From Bacteroidota bacterium (GTDB lineage: Bacteria > Bacteroidota > Bacteroidia > Chitinophagales > Saprospiraceae): DNA of 42,665 nucleotides. A model generated the notes under the pieces. The model was not told the DNA's origin. It saw only the letters and a program-made list of their open reading frames with translations, and ran no database searches. Of the stretch, positions 1 through 7,392 are shown piece after piece. The stretch is taken from assembly GCA_017857395.1 (NCBI GenBank), contig JAFMDF010000046.1, forward strand, positions 1 through 42,665. Direction: 5' to 3'. A program made the translations under genes and the position numbers. The first letter of the stretch is position 1. Each line of letters opens with the position of its first letter.

Positions 1-55
1 GCAGGCTGTAGGGAATTAGATACAAAATGTCCAACTTATTTTTAATCCGTTATTA

Positions 56-318
56 CGCTAGGTTCGCTCAAATTTTTGATTAATACATGAATTACACGAA
101 ATAATATTCTGTATTAAAAGTATTTTTATCTTTAAAACAGTATTTTGTTCGTATTTATTTTTATTAAATAAATATAATTAAAATATTATTTTTAACCCTA
201 AAATAATAACCTGAAAAGAGTTTATTTAAAATAAATAAAATTCTGCATTTTAAACATAAATCAAAATATTATTTTGATAATATTTTATTTTATTAACTAA
301 TTTTGGGCGAACCTAGCG
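56..318. mobile_element. MITE-like element with terminal inverted repeats and 6-bp target duplication
   Basis: The left end (56-72) reads CGCTAGGTTCGCTCAAA. The right end (318 back to 302) reads, on the complement, CGCTAGGTTCGCCCAAA, so 16 of 17 bases match. Directly outside both ends lies the same hexamer TTATTA (50-55 and 319-324), which looks like a target-site duplication. The 263-bp interior is extremely AT-rich and has no credible ORF. Size, ends and duplication fit a non-autonomous miniature inverted-repeat element that would be moved by a transposase encoded elsewhere. No second copy was noticed in the window. Confidence 0.75.
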
Positions 319-343
319 TTATTAAAGATATAAAATGCATTTG

Positions 344-502
344 TTAATTCAAAAAAGTAATCCATTCCCGAATGACTACCTTTTTACCAGAAACTCTAGT
401 CTCATCATCAACAGTCCTAAAAAGTATATATTTATCACACATAGGTGGTACGGCCATTTTAATTAAATCTTGGATATTTTTATACTTATATGATTTTTTC
501 AT
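344..502 (-). CDS. Possible small protein, 52 aa, unknown
   Basis: This ORF is short and its reality is uncertain. It runs from an ATG at 502 to a TAA at 344-346. The product is basic at its N-terminus, has a central CDKYILFRTVDDETR stretch and ends in REWITFLN, with no signal peptide or membrane segment. I do not recognise a family. In its favour, a pair of FNR-like boxes (589-600 and 611-622) lies 87-120 nt upstream, roughly where the same pairs lie at other genes here. Against it, there is no clear ribosome-binding site and the promoter geometry is less exact. It ends only 25 bp from the MITE-like element, so it could also be the remnant of a longer gene. Confidence 0.35.
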   Translation of the reverse strand: MKKSYKYKNIQDLIKMAVPPMCDKYILFRTVDDETRVSGKKVVIREWITFLN

Positions 503-588
503 AATATTATGTTTTTACATCTTGACAATATTTTCCATAGAAAATTTAATTTCAAAATAAAATTACCGCATACCAATATCCTATAAAG

Positions 589-622
589 TGATATTTCTCA
601 ATATTTTTGATGATTTTCGTCA
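589..622 (-). promoter_or_regulatory. Tandem FNR/CRP-like boxes upstream of the 52-aa ORF
   Basis: The outer box 611-622 is TGATTTTCGTCA, an exact TGAY-N4-RTCA. The inner box 589-600 is TGATATTTCTCA with one deviation. The offset is 22 bp, as in most other pairs of this window. On the minus strand a possible -7 element, TTATTTTG, lies at 560-553, slightly farther from the box than elsewhere (38 bp between centres, against 32-33). Confidence 0.45.
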
Positions 623-631
623 ATCATTGGA

Positions 632-1363
632 TTAAGCCGTTTCAGGTTGCGCATGGTCACTTGGATACTCAATCAGCTCATCCTTAGCAATCGCTCCATC
701 TACCAAAGTTATTACCCGATGCGCCCGTTCAATCACCCGTTGGTCATGCGTGGAAAAGATAAAAGTGATGCCTTCTTCGTGATTCAAGGCTGCCATGGTA
801 TCCAATAATTTTCCCGCCGTTTTGGAGTCCAAATTGGCAGTAGGTTCATCCGCTAAAATGAATTTTGGCTTGGATGCCAATGCTCTGGCTACGGCAACTC
901 GCTGCTGTTGCCCACCTGATAAGGCATCAGGTCGACTGTCTTTTTTGTCCGATAAGCCTACTTCTTTTAACAATGCCAACACCCGTTGTTGCCGTTCTGC
1001 TTTTGGACGCTTTTGCAACAGCATGATAAATTCAATATTTTCCTTAGCTGTTAAAACGGGAATCAAATTATAAGCCTGAAAAACAAAGCCGATATTATGC
1101 AAGCGAAAATCTATCAACCTATTATTACTCAACGTTGAAATATCTACTTTATCAATCCAAACCTTTCCAGAAGTAGGCGCATCCAAGCCGCCAATCATAT
1201 TCAACAAAGTGGTTTTGCCCGAACCAGAGGGACCGACCAAAGCCGTAAATTCACCTGCTTTGATGGTCAAATCTACATTGTTGATGGCACGAACTGCTAC
1301 TTCGCCTTCGCCGTATATTTTAGTTAGATTTTCGGTTTTTATAACAATTTTTGAATTTTCCAT
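632..1363 (-). CDS. ABC transporter ATP-binding protein, LolD/MacB type
   Basis: This is the cytoplasmic ATPase of a type VII (LolCDE/MacB-like) ABC system that extracts lipoproteins or exports substrates from the inner membrane. All nucleotide-binding motifs are present in its 243 residues: Walker A GPSGSGKT (44-51), Q-loop Q96, signature LSGGQ (148-152), Walker B FILADE (168-173) and switch H206. It is the last large gene of a minus-strand operon, 10 bp downstream of a permease gene, and the two permeases of this operon are its obvious partners. Whether the complex is a true lipoprotein-sorting LolCDE or a macrolide-efflux-like pump cannot be decided from the ATPase alone; the LolA-like protein at the head of the operon favours the lipoprotein or envelope side. 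Confidence 0.93.
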   Translation of the reverse strand: MENSKIVIKTENLTKIYGEGEVAVRAINNVDLTIKAGEFTALVGPSGSGKTTLLNMIGGLDAPTSGKVWIDKVDISTLSNNRLIDFRLHNIGFVFQAYNLIPVLTAKENIEFIMLLQKRPKAERQQRVLALLKEVGLSDKKDSRPDALSGGQQQRVAVARALASKPKFILADEPTANLDSKTAGKLLDTMAALNHEEGITFIFSTHDQRVIERAHRVITLVDGAIAKDELIEYPSDHAQPETA

Positions 1364-1373
1364 ACTATTGTTT

Positions 1374-2591
1374 TTATAGCTTACTCATCGCCTCCACAGG
1401 ATTCAATCGAATGGCTGTCCAAGCAGGATATAGCGAAGACAGCACCGCCGTAATGACGACCATGACTATGATTTTAAAATAATAAGCGTTTTCCATCGCT
1501 GGATAAATTAGCGATTTAAAGCCCAAAGCGGCATATCCTTCATCATAAACTTCTGAAAAATCAAGTCCCACTTCACCAAAATAACTTACGGTAAAATAGG
1601 CGAAGGCTAAACCAAAAGGGGCCGCAATTAAGACCAACATCAGCGTTTCTATAAATATCATTCCAAACAAACGTCCTTTATTCATACCAATAGCCATCAG
1701 CATCCCAATTTCTCGACCTCTTTCTAAGACCGCCATGAGCATGGTATTGATAATCCCAAAAGATAAAGCCAACAAAATGATGATTAAAAAAATGTATAAA
1801 TATTGGTCAAAAGAATCTATCATCAAACCTAGTTCGGGAGAGAGTTCTTTCCATGTTTCCAAAAATACTTCGGGGTGTTTTGCTTGTAAAGTGGCCGTAT
1901 AAGCCTCTAGCGAATCAGGTTGATGTAACAAGGCGGCAATTTCATGAAATTGGTTGGGTGTTTCGGTCAATTTGGCTAAATCTGGTGCATTTACATAAAT
2001 ATTGCTTTCTTCAAATCCCTTATTATAGGTTTTGTAAATCCCAATAATCCGAAAGGCACCCGCAGCAATACTTCCGTCGGCCGCAGGAAAAGTTAAGACT
2101 ACTTTTGAGCGTACTTTTACCTTTAATTTATCGGCTAATTTTTCACCAATAATAGCTTTATTTTTAGCATTACTTTTTAAATAATTGCCTTCAATCACAA
2201 AATCACCAATGCCCGTCACCGCATTTTCCGATTCTGGCAAGACGCCGATAAATTTTCCACCCGTGCTGGATTTTGCAGAGGCGACCACTCCATAAGCAAT
2301 CACTCTAGCAGTAGCCGCTCGGATGGCTTTATCCTTTTGAATTTCTCCCAATAAATCCGTGCTATTATCCAAAAAATATTTGGCTTCTTTATCTCTGTCA
2401 AAATTAGGATGATGCAATTGAAAATGAGACACTTCATATTCGGTCGCATCCTTCAACCGTTGATTCATCAAGCCATAAATATAAGCCACCATAAAAGCAC
2501 CTACCCATACCCCCAAGACTACGGAGCCTAGCACCACTAGACTACGAACTTTATTCCGCCAGATATTTTTCCATGCAATTTGTAGTAACAT
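1374..2591 (-). CDS. ABC transporter permease, FtsX/LolE/MacB family
   Basis: This inner-membrane permease of 405 aa has the standard MacB/LolE layout. A first membrane helix (about 17-40) is followed by a large periplasmic MacB-PCD-type domain, then three helices (about 266-288, 312-338 and 372-392). The motif ERGREIGMLMAIGM (290-303) is the coupling-helix region that contacts the ATPase, and the C-terminus ends in the usual RLNPVEAM motif. The first residues (AWKNIWRNK) match the amphipathic N-terminal motif typical of Bacteroidota members of the family. It probably forms a heterodimer with the permease of the next gene upstream (2734-3948), whose N-terminus AWRNIWRNK is nearly identical. 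The 142-bp gap between the two permease genes is filled by a palindromic repeat. Confidence 0.93.
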   Translation of the reverse strand: MLLQIAWKNIWRNKVRSLVVLGSVVLGVWVGAFMVAYIYGLMNQRLKDATEYEVSHFQLHHPNFDRDKEAKYFLDNSTDLLGEIQKDKAIRAATARVIAYGVVASAKSSTGGKFIGVLPESENAVTGIGDFVIEGNYLKSNAKNKAIIGEKLADKLKVKVRSKVVLTFPAADGSIAAGAFRIIGIYKTYNKGFEESNIYVNAPDLAKLTETPNQFHEIAALLHQPDSLEAYTATLQAKHPEVFLETWKELSPELGLMIDSFDQYLYIFLIIILLALSFGIINTMLMAVLERGREIGMLMAIGMNKGRLFGMIFIETLMLVLIAAPFGLAFAYFTVSYFGEVGLDFSEVYDEGYAALGFKSLIYPAMENAYYFKIIVMVVITAVLSSLYPAWTAIRLNPVEAMSKL

Positions 2592-2607
2592 ACTTTTCTT
2601 TTAGAAG

Positions 2608-2735
2608 AGAGAAGTCAGACCATTTCATTGTCAGACCGTAAATTAAAATTTACTGTCAGATGTCAGACTTATGACATTGATACCGAGGTATATCTGGCAG
2701 CGTAGCGGTCTGACAATGAAATGGTCTTGCTTCTC
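2608..2735. repeat. Palindromic intergenic repeat, copy 1 (GTCTGAC family)
   Basis: Arms of about 30 bp (2608-2637 and 2706-2735) are inverted copies with only a few mismatches near the outer ends. The core of the right arm is CGGTCTGACAATGAAATGGT. The loop is about 68 bp and itself contains GTCAGA/TCTG words. The right arm overlaps the last two bases of the upstream permease gene. A clearly related element lies at 10971-11108 and a fragment at 29785-29808, so this is a dispersed family. It could fold as a long hairpin in the mRNA between the two permease cistrons. Confidence 0.8.
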
Positions 2736-3948
2736 AACTCCGCATCGCAGCCACAGGCTGTAAGCGAGCAATTTTAAAAATAGGATAAAGCGAAAGCACC
2801 ATTGCCACCGCCAACACAATTAATCCTTGGTTATAAAATATTTCTGGTGCTAATGAAAAATAGAAAATGGGTTGTAAATTAAAGTTTTCATAAGCCTTAG
2901 CTAGTTGGCCTGTTACGTGAATCGGAAACTGATTGAAATAGAAGACAACAGGCACACTTAATAAAGTACCCATTAAAGCTCCGAACAAGGCAATCATACT
3001 ATTTTCCAAAATGACCATAGCCGTTAGTCGAAATTTCTGCATGCCAACGGAGACCAGAATACCAAATTCTCTTTGGCGCTCAAGGGTCATCATTAAAATA
3101 GTACCGAAAATACCAAAGGCAATGAGTAGGTATAAAACAATCTGAAAAACAACATTTTCTCTCGTTTCTCCATCTATAAAAGAATCCAATTCGGGCAACA
3201 TCGTTTTCCAATGCAATGCTCGATATTCTTTACTTAAATCCGCTGCAATTTGAGTTTGGACTATTTCTGCTTTATCAATGTCTTTTAGTTGCAAGACAAA
3301 GGAGGTTAAGCGATTGTCCATACCAAAAAGTTGCTGGCTTTCTTTTAAGGGCAAATAAATCATGCCTTTATTCAAATCGGGCGTTCCAAATTTTATCAAG
3401 CCTTTAATTGGATATTTAGCCGTAGCACTCACCCCATGATATCCCTGCCCTAAGACCACCATTGTATCCCCTACCCCCAATTTTAAATAATCTGCTAAGC
3501 CTTCTCCTATCAATACTGCTTTATCGGTTGCTTCCAAATAGCTGCCCTGATGGATTTTTTCGCTTAATTGCGTGACCATTTCTTCTTTCAAAGGGTCGAT
3601 TCCTATAATCATAGCCCCTTTGGCATATTCTTCTGATGCTGCCAAGGTGAAGGATTCCACACGCGGAGTAATCCCTGTTACACTTCGATTCCTAGCAATC
3701 AATTGAGGCAAACTATCCTGAAAAAGAAAACTGTTGTCCAAGGTTTTTTCGTCCCAATAATCCGCTTGTTGGACTTGTACATAACCTGTATAAAACCCAA
3801 CCATGTTTTTTTTCATTTCATCTAAAAAACCTTTTTTAAGCGCGTCCATTAACACACATAAAATGACCGCAAACACAATAGAAGCCATTGTAATGAGGGT
3901 TCGTCTTTTGTTTCTCCAGATGTTTCGCCAAGCTAGTTTTAGTAGCAT
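2734..3948 (-). CDS. ABC transporter permease, FtsX/LolC/MacB family
   Basis: This second inner-membrane permease of the system has 404 aa. A first helix (about 17-40) is followed by a periplasmic domain and three C-terminal helices. The cytoplasmic motif LERQREFGILVSVGM matches the coupling helix of its neighbour, and the C-terminus RLQPVAAMRS matches the family ending. The two permeases are similar in layout but clearly diverged, which suggests a heterodimer like LolC/LolE. The gene lies between the LolA-like gene (4202-4951) and the other permease, all on the minus strand. Substrate is unknown; lipoprotein or envelope export is inferred from the context. Confidence 0.92.
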   Translation of the reverse strand: MLLKLAWRNIWRNKRRTLITMASIVFAVILCVLMDALKKGFLDEMKKNMVGFYTGYVQVQQADYWDEKTLDNSFLFQDSLPQLIARNRSVTGITPRVESFTLAASEEYAKGAMIIGIDPLKEEMVTQLSEKIHQGSYLEATDKAVLIGEGLADYLKLGVGDTMVVLGQGYHGVSATAKYPIKGLIKFGTPDLNKGMIYLPLKESQQLFGMDNRLTSFVLQLKDIDKAEIVQTQIAADLSKEYRALHWKTMLPELDSFIDGETRENVVFQIVLYLLIAFGIFGTILMMTLERQREFGILVSVGMQKFRLTAMVILENSMIALFGALMGTLLSVPVVFYFNQFPIHVTGQLAKAYENFNLQPIFYFSLAPEIFYNQGLIVLAVAMVLSLYPIFKIARLQPVAAMRS

Positions 3949-3951
3949 TAT

Positions 3952-4201
3952 TGGTTGATTAATTATTATTAAAAGTCCAGAGCTATCCTAAATTTTGCAA
4001 ATCTCCTTAATTTAAGCAAATCATCAATCCACGGTATCGAAGCTACGCTCCTTTGAAAAAGAGGAAAGATTGATAAATCTACAGACGGATTCGAAGCTAA
4101 AGCTCCTTTTTTAGTCCAAAAGAGCATCGCTCCGACCCCGTATTTCAACATTTACCCATTTGTGTACATCAAGTAGGTTTTTAAAATATGGCATATCTAA
4201 T
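3952..4201. other. 250-bp intergenic stretch without a convincing gene
   Basis: This stretch separates the LolA-like gene from the permeases. It holds two similar words, ATCGAAGCTACGCTCC near 4038 and TTCGAAGCTAAAGCTCC near 4089, which look like dispersed-repeat fragments. A 60-codon minus-strand reading frame covers part of it, but its composition is not protein-like. No promoter box of the FNR-like type is seen, so the permease genes may be read through from upstream. Confidence 0.5.
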
Positions 4202-4951
4202 TCACCTCACTCTCTTCATATTCTGAATTGAAAAAAAGCTCTTCTTCAAGCCCACATCATATTTCACATTATGGTATTGAATCATCGTTTTATGCCCTTC
4301 CTCTTCGGCGGGAATGTATTCCATTTTGGCAGGCAATAATCGCCCGTCCAATAATTTTATATCAGAAAAAAGTACCGTATTGACCAAAAAATCCTCTTCA
4401 TCATACATTTCTGCCCTTAATTCCATAAAATCGGTTTTATCAATCCAGCTATAGATTTTGCCCCAAACGACAGGTGCTTCGGGTTTAGGTATCAATTTTA
4501 TTTTATAACAAGGCCGTTCCCCAATAATCGTATCGCCCACAAATTCGTGGAAATAATCTTCAATAATAGAAGACTCTTTTATCAAATCATCATTCGTAAA
4601 ATCCGACCCCATCCACGATTGCATCATCATAGAAGGGGGAACTTTAATCGTCCGTTCAATGGACGGAATCCAATTCCAAATTTCTTTATCTCTTTTTAGG
4701 AAGGCATTGCCCTTATCTCTTGCAGGATTGGTAATTAAAATAAGGGAAAAATCCGTACCGTAGGACCAAGTTTTTACTGCCATTTCTCTTGACCAAGTGG
4801 GTCGAACTACAGTAATGGTTAATTCAGCAGTTGCGGTTTCGCCCCGCCTTTTTTCATCAGCTTTTTGGACGACCTCTCTGGCGGTTTGACATTCCGTTTG
4901 GAAAGCGCAAAGCAAGAAAGCAAAGCCTATTAGAAGGAGTTGTTTATTCAT
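4202..4951 (-). CDS. Outer-membrane lipoprotein-sorting protein, LolA-like
   Basis: This is a 249-aa exported protein. Its N-terminal signal peptide (about 1-22) precedes an all-beta body with the sequence style of COG2834-type lipoprotein-sorting proteins, including TAELTITVVRPTWSREM (about 40-56) and a Trp/Pro-rich middle (EIWNWIPSIERTIKVPPS). Members bind lipids or lipoproteins in an open half-barrel in the periplasm. It heads an operon with two LolE-like permeases and an ABC ATPase, so it may hand substrate to or receive it from that complex. A pair of FNR-like boxes plus a -7 element TAATTTTG lies upstream and predicts a leader of about 39 nt. The family call is good; the exact cargo is unknown. 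Confidence 0.82.
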   Translation of the reverse strand: MNKQLLLIGFAFLLCAFQTECQTAREVVQKADEKRRGETATAELTITVVRPTWSREMAVKTWSYGTDFSLILITNPARDKGNAFLKRDKEIWNWIPSIERTIKVPPSMMMQSWMGSDFTNDDLIKESSIIEDYFHEFVGDTIIGERPCYKIKLIPKPEAPVVWGKIYSWIDKTDFMELRAEMYDEEDFLVNTVLFSDIKLLDGRLLPAKMEYIPAEEEGHKTMIQYHNVKYDVGLKKSFFSIQNMKRVR

Positions 4952-4996
4952 AATTTTTATCTGGTTGAATCAAGGTTTCAAATTGATATTTTTTGT

Positions 4997-5092
4997 CAAA
5001 ATTAGTTGAAACAGGCAATGGAAATGGTGACAAAAATCAAAGCAAAGCATGACTTTTATCAATGCGCTTCTTTTTAAAAATCTTGTTCTTTG
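4997..5092. promoter_or_regulatory. FNR-like operator pair between LolA-like and DUF2953-like genes
   Basis: Exact boxes TGACAAAAATCA (5028-5039) and TGACTTTTATCA (5050-5061) are offset by 22 bp. On the minus strand the -7 element TAATTTTG occupies 5004-4997, 33 bp between centres, which puts the proximal activator near -41. On the plus strand GTTCTTTG (5085-5092) sits at the same 33-bp distance, so the pair may also serve the rightward gene. That gene would then start at the internal ATG 5110, because the ATG at 5062 directly abuts the second box. Confidence 0.75.
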
Positions 5093-5631
5093 CAATAAAA
5101 AAACGCCCCATGACCTTCCTTTTAATTTTACTATTAACTTGTTTTTTACTGTTACTGAGTTTTTTGTTGTTTGCTCCTTTACAATTGGAAATCAACTCCT
5201 TAGGAAAATACTGTCAAATTAACTGGGGAAAATTGGTCAAGGCGAAACTATTATTTTTGACAGATGATATTTTATTACAATTGCAGCTAACTTTTTATAA
5301 AAAAGAACTGTATCCGCTAAAATATTTATTTCAAAAAAAAGAGCAAAAGGAGGAACCAAAACCGAAAGCAAAAAAGCAGAAAAAACCAACTGATTTTCAG
5401 CGGAATTTCAGGTTCGCCAAAAAGATATTGCGTTCTTTTAAAGTCAGAAAATGTCGATTGAATTTCGATACTGATGATTATATATTGAATGCTTATTTGT
5501 ACCCAATTTTCTATTTTCTAAACAAAGGCAATCGTCAATTCTCTATCAATTACGAAGGTAATTTTGACTGTCATTTGTTGGTGGAGAACCGAGGAATTTG
5601 GGTGATTTATTCATTACTAAAAGTAGCTTAG
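5062..5631 (+). CDS. DUF2953-like membrane-anchored protein (YtfI-like)
   Basis: The product has one strong N-terminal membrane helix (about 17-40), a basic Lys-rich linker (about 94-110) and a C-terminal part of beta-strand character. Membrane anchor plus small beta domain, and the neighbour downstream, resemble the DUF2953 protein YtfI, which in Bacillus is encoded next to ytfJ. The longest frame starts at 5062 (189 aa), but that ATG abuts an FNR-like box and lies upstream of a possible -7 element. The ATG at 5110, beginning directly with the hydrophobic stretch (173 aa), is therefore a plausible true start. Function is unknown. The family call rests on topology and synteny more than on motifs. 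Confidence 0.6.
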   Translation: MRFFLKILFFAIKKRPMTFLLILLLTCFLLLLSFLLFAPLQLEINSLGKYCQINWGKLVKAKLLFLTDDILLQLQLTFYKKELYPLKYLFQKKEQKEEPKPKAKKQKKPTDFQRNFRFAKKILRSFKVRKCRLNFDTDDYILNAYLYPIFYFLNKGNRQFSINYEGNFDCHLLVENRGIWVIYSLLKVA

Positions 5632-5688
5632 ACATTCTTGTCTGAGCAAATCACATTAAGCTGGCTCAGACAAGAATGTCTAAGCTAC
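5623..5688. terminator. Perfect 25-bp inverted repeat after the DUF2953-like gene
   Basis: The arms 5623-5647 and 5664-5688 are perfect inverted copies with a 16-nt loop. The left arm begins GTAGCTTAGACATTC and contains the stop codon of the upstream gene. A run of six T follows after six bases (5695-5700). It can act as a rho-independent terminator or as an mRNA-stabilising hairpin between this gene and the GerW gene. Its length and perfection are more like a mobile palindromic repeat than an ordinary terminator. Confidence 0.7.
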
Positions 5689-5720
5689 GAATCATTTTTT
5701 ACTAACCAAAAACATGAATT

Positions 5721-6098
5721 ATGAATGTTCAATTTGAAGCTTTACTGGATAAAATTACCAGTTTTATGAAATCAGAAGCCAAGACCGAAACGGTCATAGG
5801 CAAAGCCTTTCAATTAGGCGAATTTTCTTGTATTCCGGTCATCCGAGTCGGTATGGGATTTGGCACAGGTGGCGGAGAAGGGGATGACAAAACAAGAGGT
5901 CATGGTGAAGGTGCGGGTGCAGGCGGTGGCATGGGCATCGAACCTATTGGTTTTTTAGCATCGAAGGGGGATACCATCCAGTTTATTTCTACTCGAACCA
6001 ATAAAGGAATAGCCGCAGCATTTGAAAAAGTACCTGAGTTGATTGAGAAATATATGGAGGCAACGGCTAATAAGGAGAAGGCAGTAGCGACCACTTAA
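5721..6098 (+). CDS. ytfJ: GerW/YtfJ family protein
   Basis: This 125-aa cytoplasmic protein has the hallmark of the Spore_YtfJ family. A conserved N-terminal part carries the TETVIGKAFQLGEFSCIPV motif (about 22-40). A glycine-rich insertion follows (GMGFGTGGGEGDD and GEGAGAGGGMGIEP, about 48-80), then a conserved GFLASKGDTIQFI segment. In endospore formers the protein is needed for germination; Bacteroidota do not form endospores, so its role here is unknown. The DUF2953-like gene just upstream repeats the ytfI-ytfJ gene order, which supports both calls and suggests a function older than sporulation. A clear intrinsic terminator follows. Confidence 0.88.
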   Translation: MNVQFEALLDKITSFMKSEAKTETVIGKAFQLGEFSCIPVIRVGMGFGTGGGEGDDKTRGHGEGAGAGGGMGIEPIGFLASKGDTIQFISTRTNKGIAAAFEKVPELIEKYMEATANKEKAVATT

Positions 6099-6102
6099 AA
6101 TG

Positions 6103-6141
6103 AAAATCCCGAATTCTCCAGATAGAAAATTCGGGATTTTT
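6103..6141 (+). terminator. Intrinsic terminator after GerW gene
   Basis: The arms AAAATCCCGAATT (6103-6115) and AATTCGGGATTTT (6128-6140) pair perfectly over 13 bp around a 12-nt loop, five bases after the stop codon. The A-rich and T-rich outer arms make it usable in both directions, but the plus-strand gene is the only one that ends here. A second small perfect hairpin, AAGTGTCCGACACTT, follows at about 6159-6173. Confidence 0.85.
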
Positions 6142-6263
6142 CCCTAAAACAATTACCAAAGTGTCCGACACTTTTCCATAGCCTTTTCTCCCTTTTTTAT
6201 CTGACGCTCTAGAGACATTTCAAAATAAGCTATTCCGCATTAACAATTAATAAATTAAAAAAT

Positions 6264-6722
6264 ATGATTCCTAAAATTCGTTTTCCCAAAATCATAACTT
6301 TCTTCCTACTCTTTCTTGGTATTTTATATAGCAGCATGGGTTGCCAAACAGAAGGTAAAGGATTTGCCTTGCCTGAAGGTAGTGCTATCAAAGGCAAAGC
6401 TTTATTTATGGACTTATATTGTAATGAGTGTCATAGCATTGTCGATATCAAATGGTCAGGAAATGCTAAAAAAATACACTTTGAATTGGGCGGAAATGTT
6501 CGATTTCAGAAGTCTTATGGAGAATTAGTTGCTTCGGTTATCAACCCTTCCCATAAAATTGCCAAAAAATATTATGGTCAGCCGACAGCCGATGAAAAGG
6601 GTATTTCCAAAATGAAAAATTATAATGAAGTAATGACTGTGCAAGAATTGATAGACTTAGTAACCTTTCTTCAATCAGAATATCAAGTTGAGCGACCTGT
6701 AGTTCATTATCCAATTTATTAA
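6264..6722 (+). CDS. Cytochrome c family lipoprotein, monohaem
   Basis: This 152-aa exported haem protein has a lipoprotein-type signal ending in SSMGC, so Cys27 would be lipidated and the domain would sit on the periplasmic face of a membrane. The haem attachment motif is CNECH (53-57). Downstream, a methionine in the SKMKNYNEVMTVQEL region (about 114-128) is the likely sixth ligand, followed by the usual C-terminal helix (LIDLVTFLQSEY). It resembles small class I cytochromes that pass electrons to terminal oxidases or reductases. No oxidase genes are adjacent. No FNR-like box is seen in its upstream region (6142-6263), although its role would fit such a regulon. Confidence 0.85.
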   Translation: MIPKIRFPKIITFFLLFLGILYSSMGCQTEGKGFALPEGSAIKGKALFMDLYCNECHSIVDIKWSGNAKKIHFELGGNVRFQKSYGELVASVINPSHKIAKKYYGQPTADEKGISKMKNYNEVMTVQELIDLVTFLQSEYQVERPVVHYPIY

Positions 6723-6832
6723 AATAGTTCTATAGGTCTTCCAAAGCTTAAAGTGGACATTTTGACACCTGAACTATAATCAATTGATTAACAGTATTTT
6801 ACCTATAAAAAACCTGACTTCTGGCATCCTTT
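6723..6832. other. Convergent intergenic region with AT palindrome
   Basis: This gap lies between the converging cytochrome and small membrane protein genes. It contains a perfect 14-bp palindrome, TAATCAATTGATTA (6777-6790). No T-tract hairpin of the usual strength was found. The palindrome may be a regulator site or simply a chance AT-rich word. Confidence 0.35.
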
Positions 6833-7243
6833 TTAATTTTCCTTCGCCAATCGTTTTTGCAAGACTTTGTAAAACATCCAAGCCCCATATAATTTACCTG
6901 ATACTGGCGGACTAAAACCAATGTATCGGGTAAAAAGCGCATAGGTCGCATTCCTTGCCATCGCTTTATTTTTGGATACCGCAATGATGCCTAAGTATAA
7001 GGCAACCGCAATGCCACTATAAATAACCATGCGAGTATAGGGACTTTCTTTACCCGTTCCAAAAGGCAAATCTGGAATCAATTCATCCAACTCTCGTTCG
7101 GTTTCCGCTAGAATATGGCGCACATTTTCTATGGAAAAACGCGATACTAAAGTGCGATAAATCTCTTGTTTCATATTGGTGAAATAAATCATTATTTCTT
7201 CTTTCTGGGTAGTTTGAAATCCTTCTTTGATTGTAGTTGCCAT
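6833..7243 (-). CDS. Small membrane protein, unknown
   Basis: I do not recognise a family. The longest frame gives 136 aa. An N-terminal helical region (TERELDELIPDLP near 68-80) precedes one clear membrane segment (about 92-108, VIYSGIAVALYLGIIAV), and the C-terminus is basic. A -7-like element TTAATTTG (7264-7257), placed 32 bp from an FNR-like box, predicts transcription starting near 7250, which is only 7 nt before the ATG at 7243. The internal ATG at 7192 (119 aa) is therefore a reasonable alternative start. It shares its control region with the divergent barrel gene. Confidence 0.6.
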   Translation of the reverse strand: MATTIKEGFQTTQKEEIMIYFTNMKQEIYRTLVSRFSIENVRHILAETERELDELIPDLPFGTGKESPYTRMVIYSGIAVALYLGIIAVSKNKAMARNATYALFTRYIGFSPPVSGKLYGAWMFYKVLQKRLAKEN

Positions 7244-7256
7244 ATCTTTTTTTATG

Positions 7257-7351
7257 CAAATTAAGTTTTTTTTGATGCTTAATTATTGATAAGAGTCATT
7301 GATTGGCAGTGATAATTATCAGTTAATAAATGGAGAGATAGCAATAATTTG
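7257..7351. promoter_or_regulatory. Divergent promoters sharing one FNR-like box pair
   Basis: Exact boxes TGATAAGAGTCA (7287-7298) and TGATAATTATCA (7310-7321) are offset by 23 bp. To the right, ATAATTTG (7344-7351) lies 32 bp from the nearer box and predicts a leader of about 35 nt for the barrel gene. To the left, on the minus strand, TTAATTTG (7264-7257) lies 32 bp from its nearer box. The symmetry suggests that one bound pair drives both directions. Confidence 0.75.
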
Positions 7352-7392
7352 GTAGGTGCTAGTTTAAGTCTAAACCTAATATTTATCCAATA

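Noticed and set aside
372-560. 62-codon plus-strand frame with hydrophobic residues
   Set aside because: AT-rich, low-complexity hydrophobic sequence; the opposite strand of the same region gives a more protein-like 52-codon frame with an operator.
3969-4151. 60-codon minus-strand frame
   Set aside because: It lies in an intergenic stretch with dispersed repeat words, has no recognisable features and no promoter.
6777-6790. Palindrome TAATCAATTGATTA as an additional FNR-like box
   Set aside because: It does not fit TGAY-N4-RTCA, has no partner box and lies between convergent gene ends.
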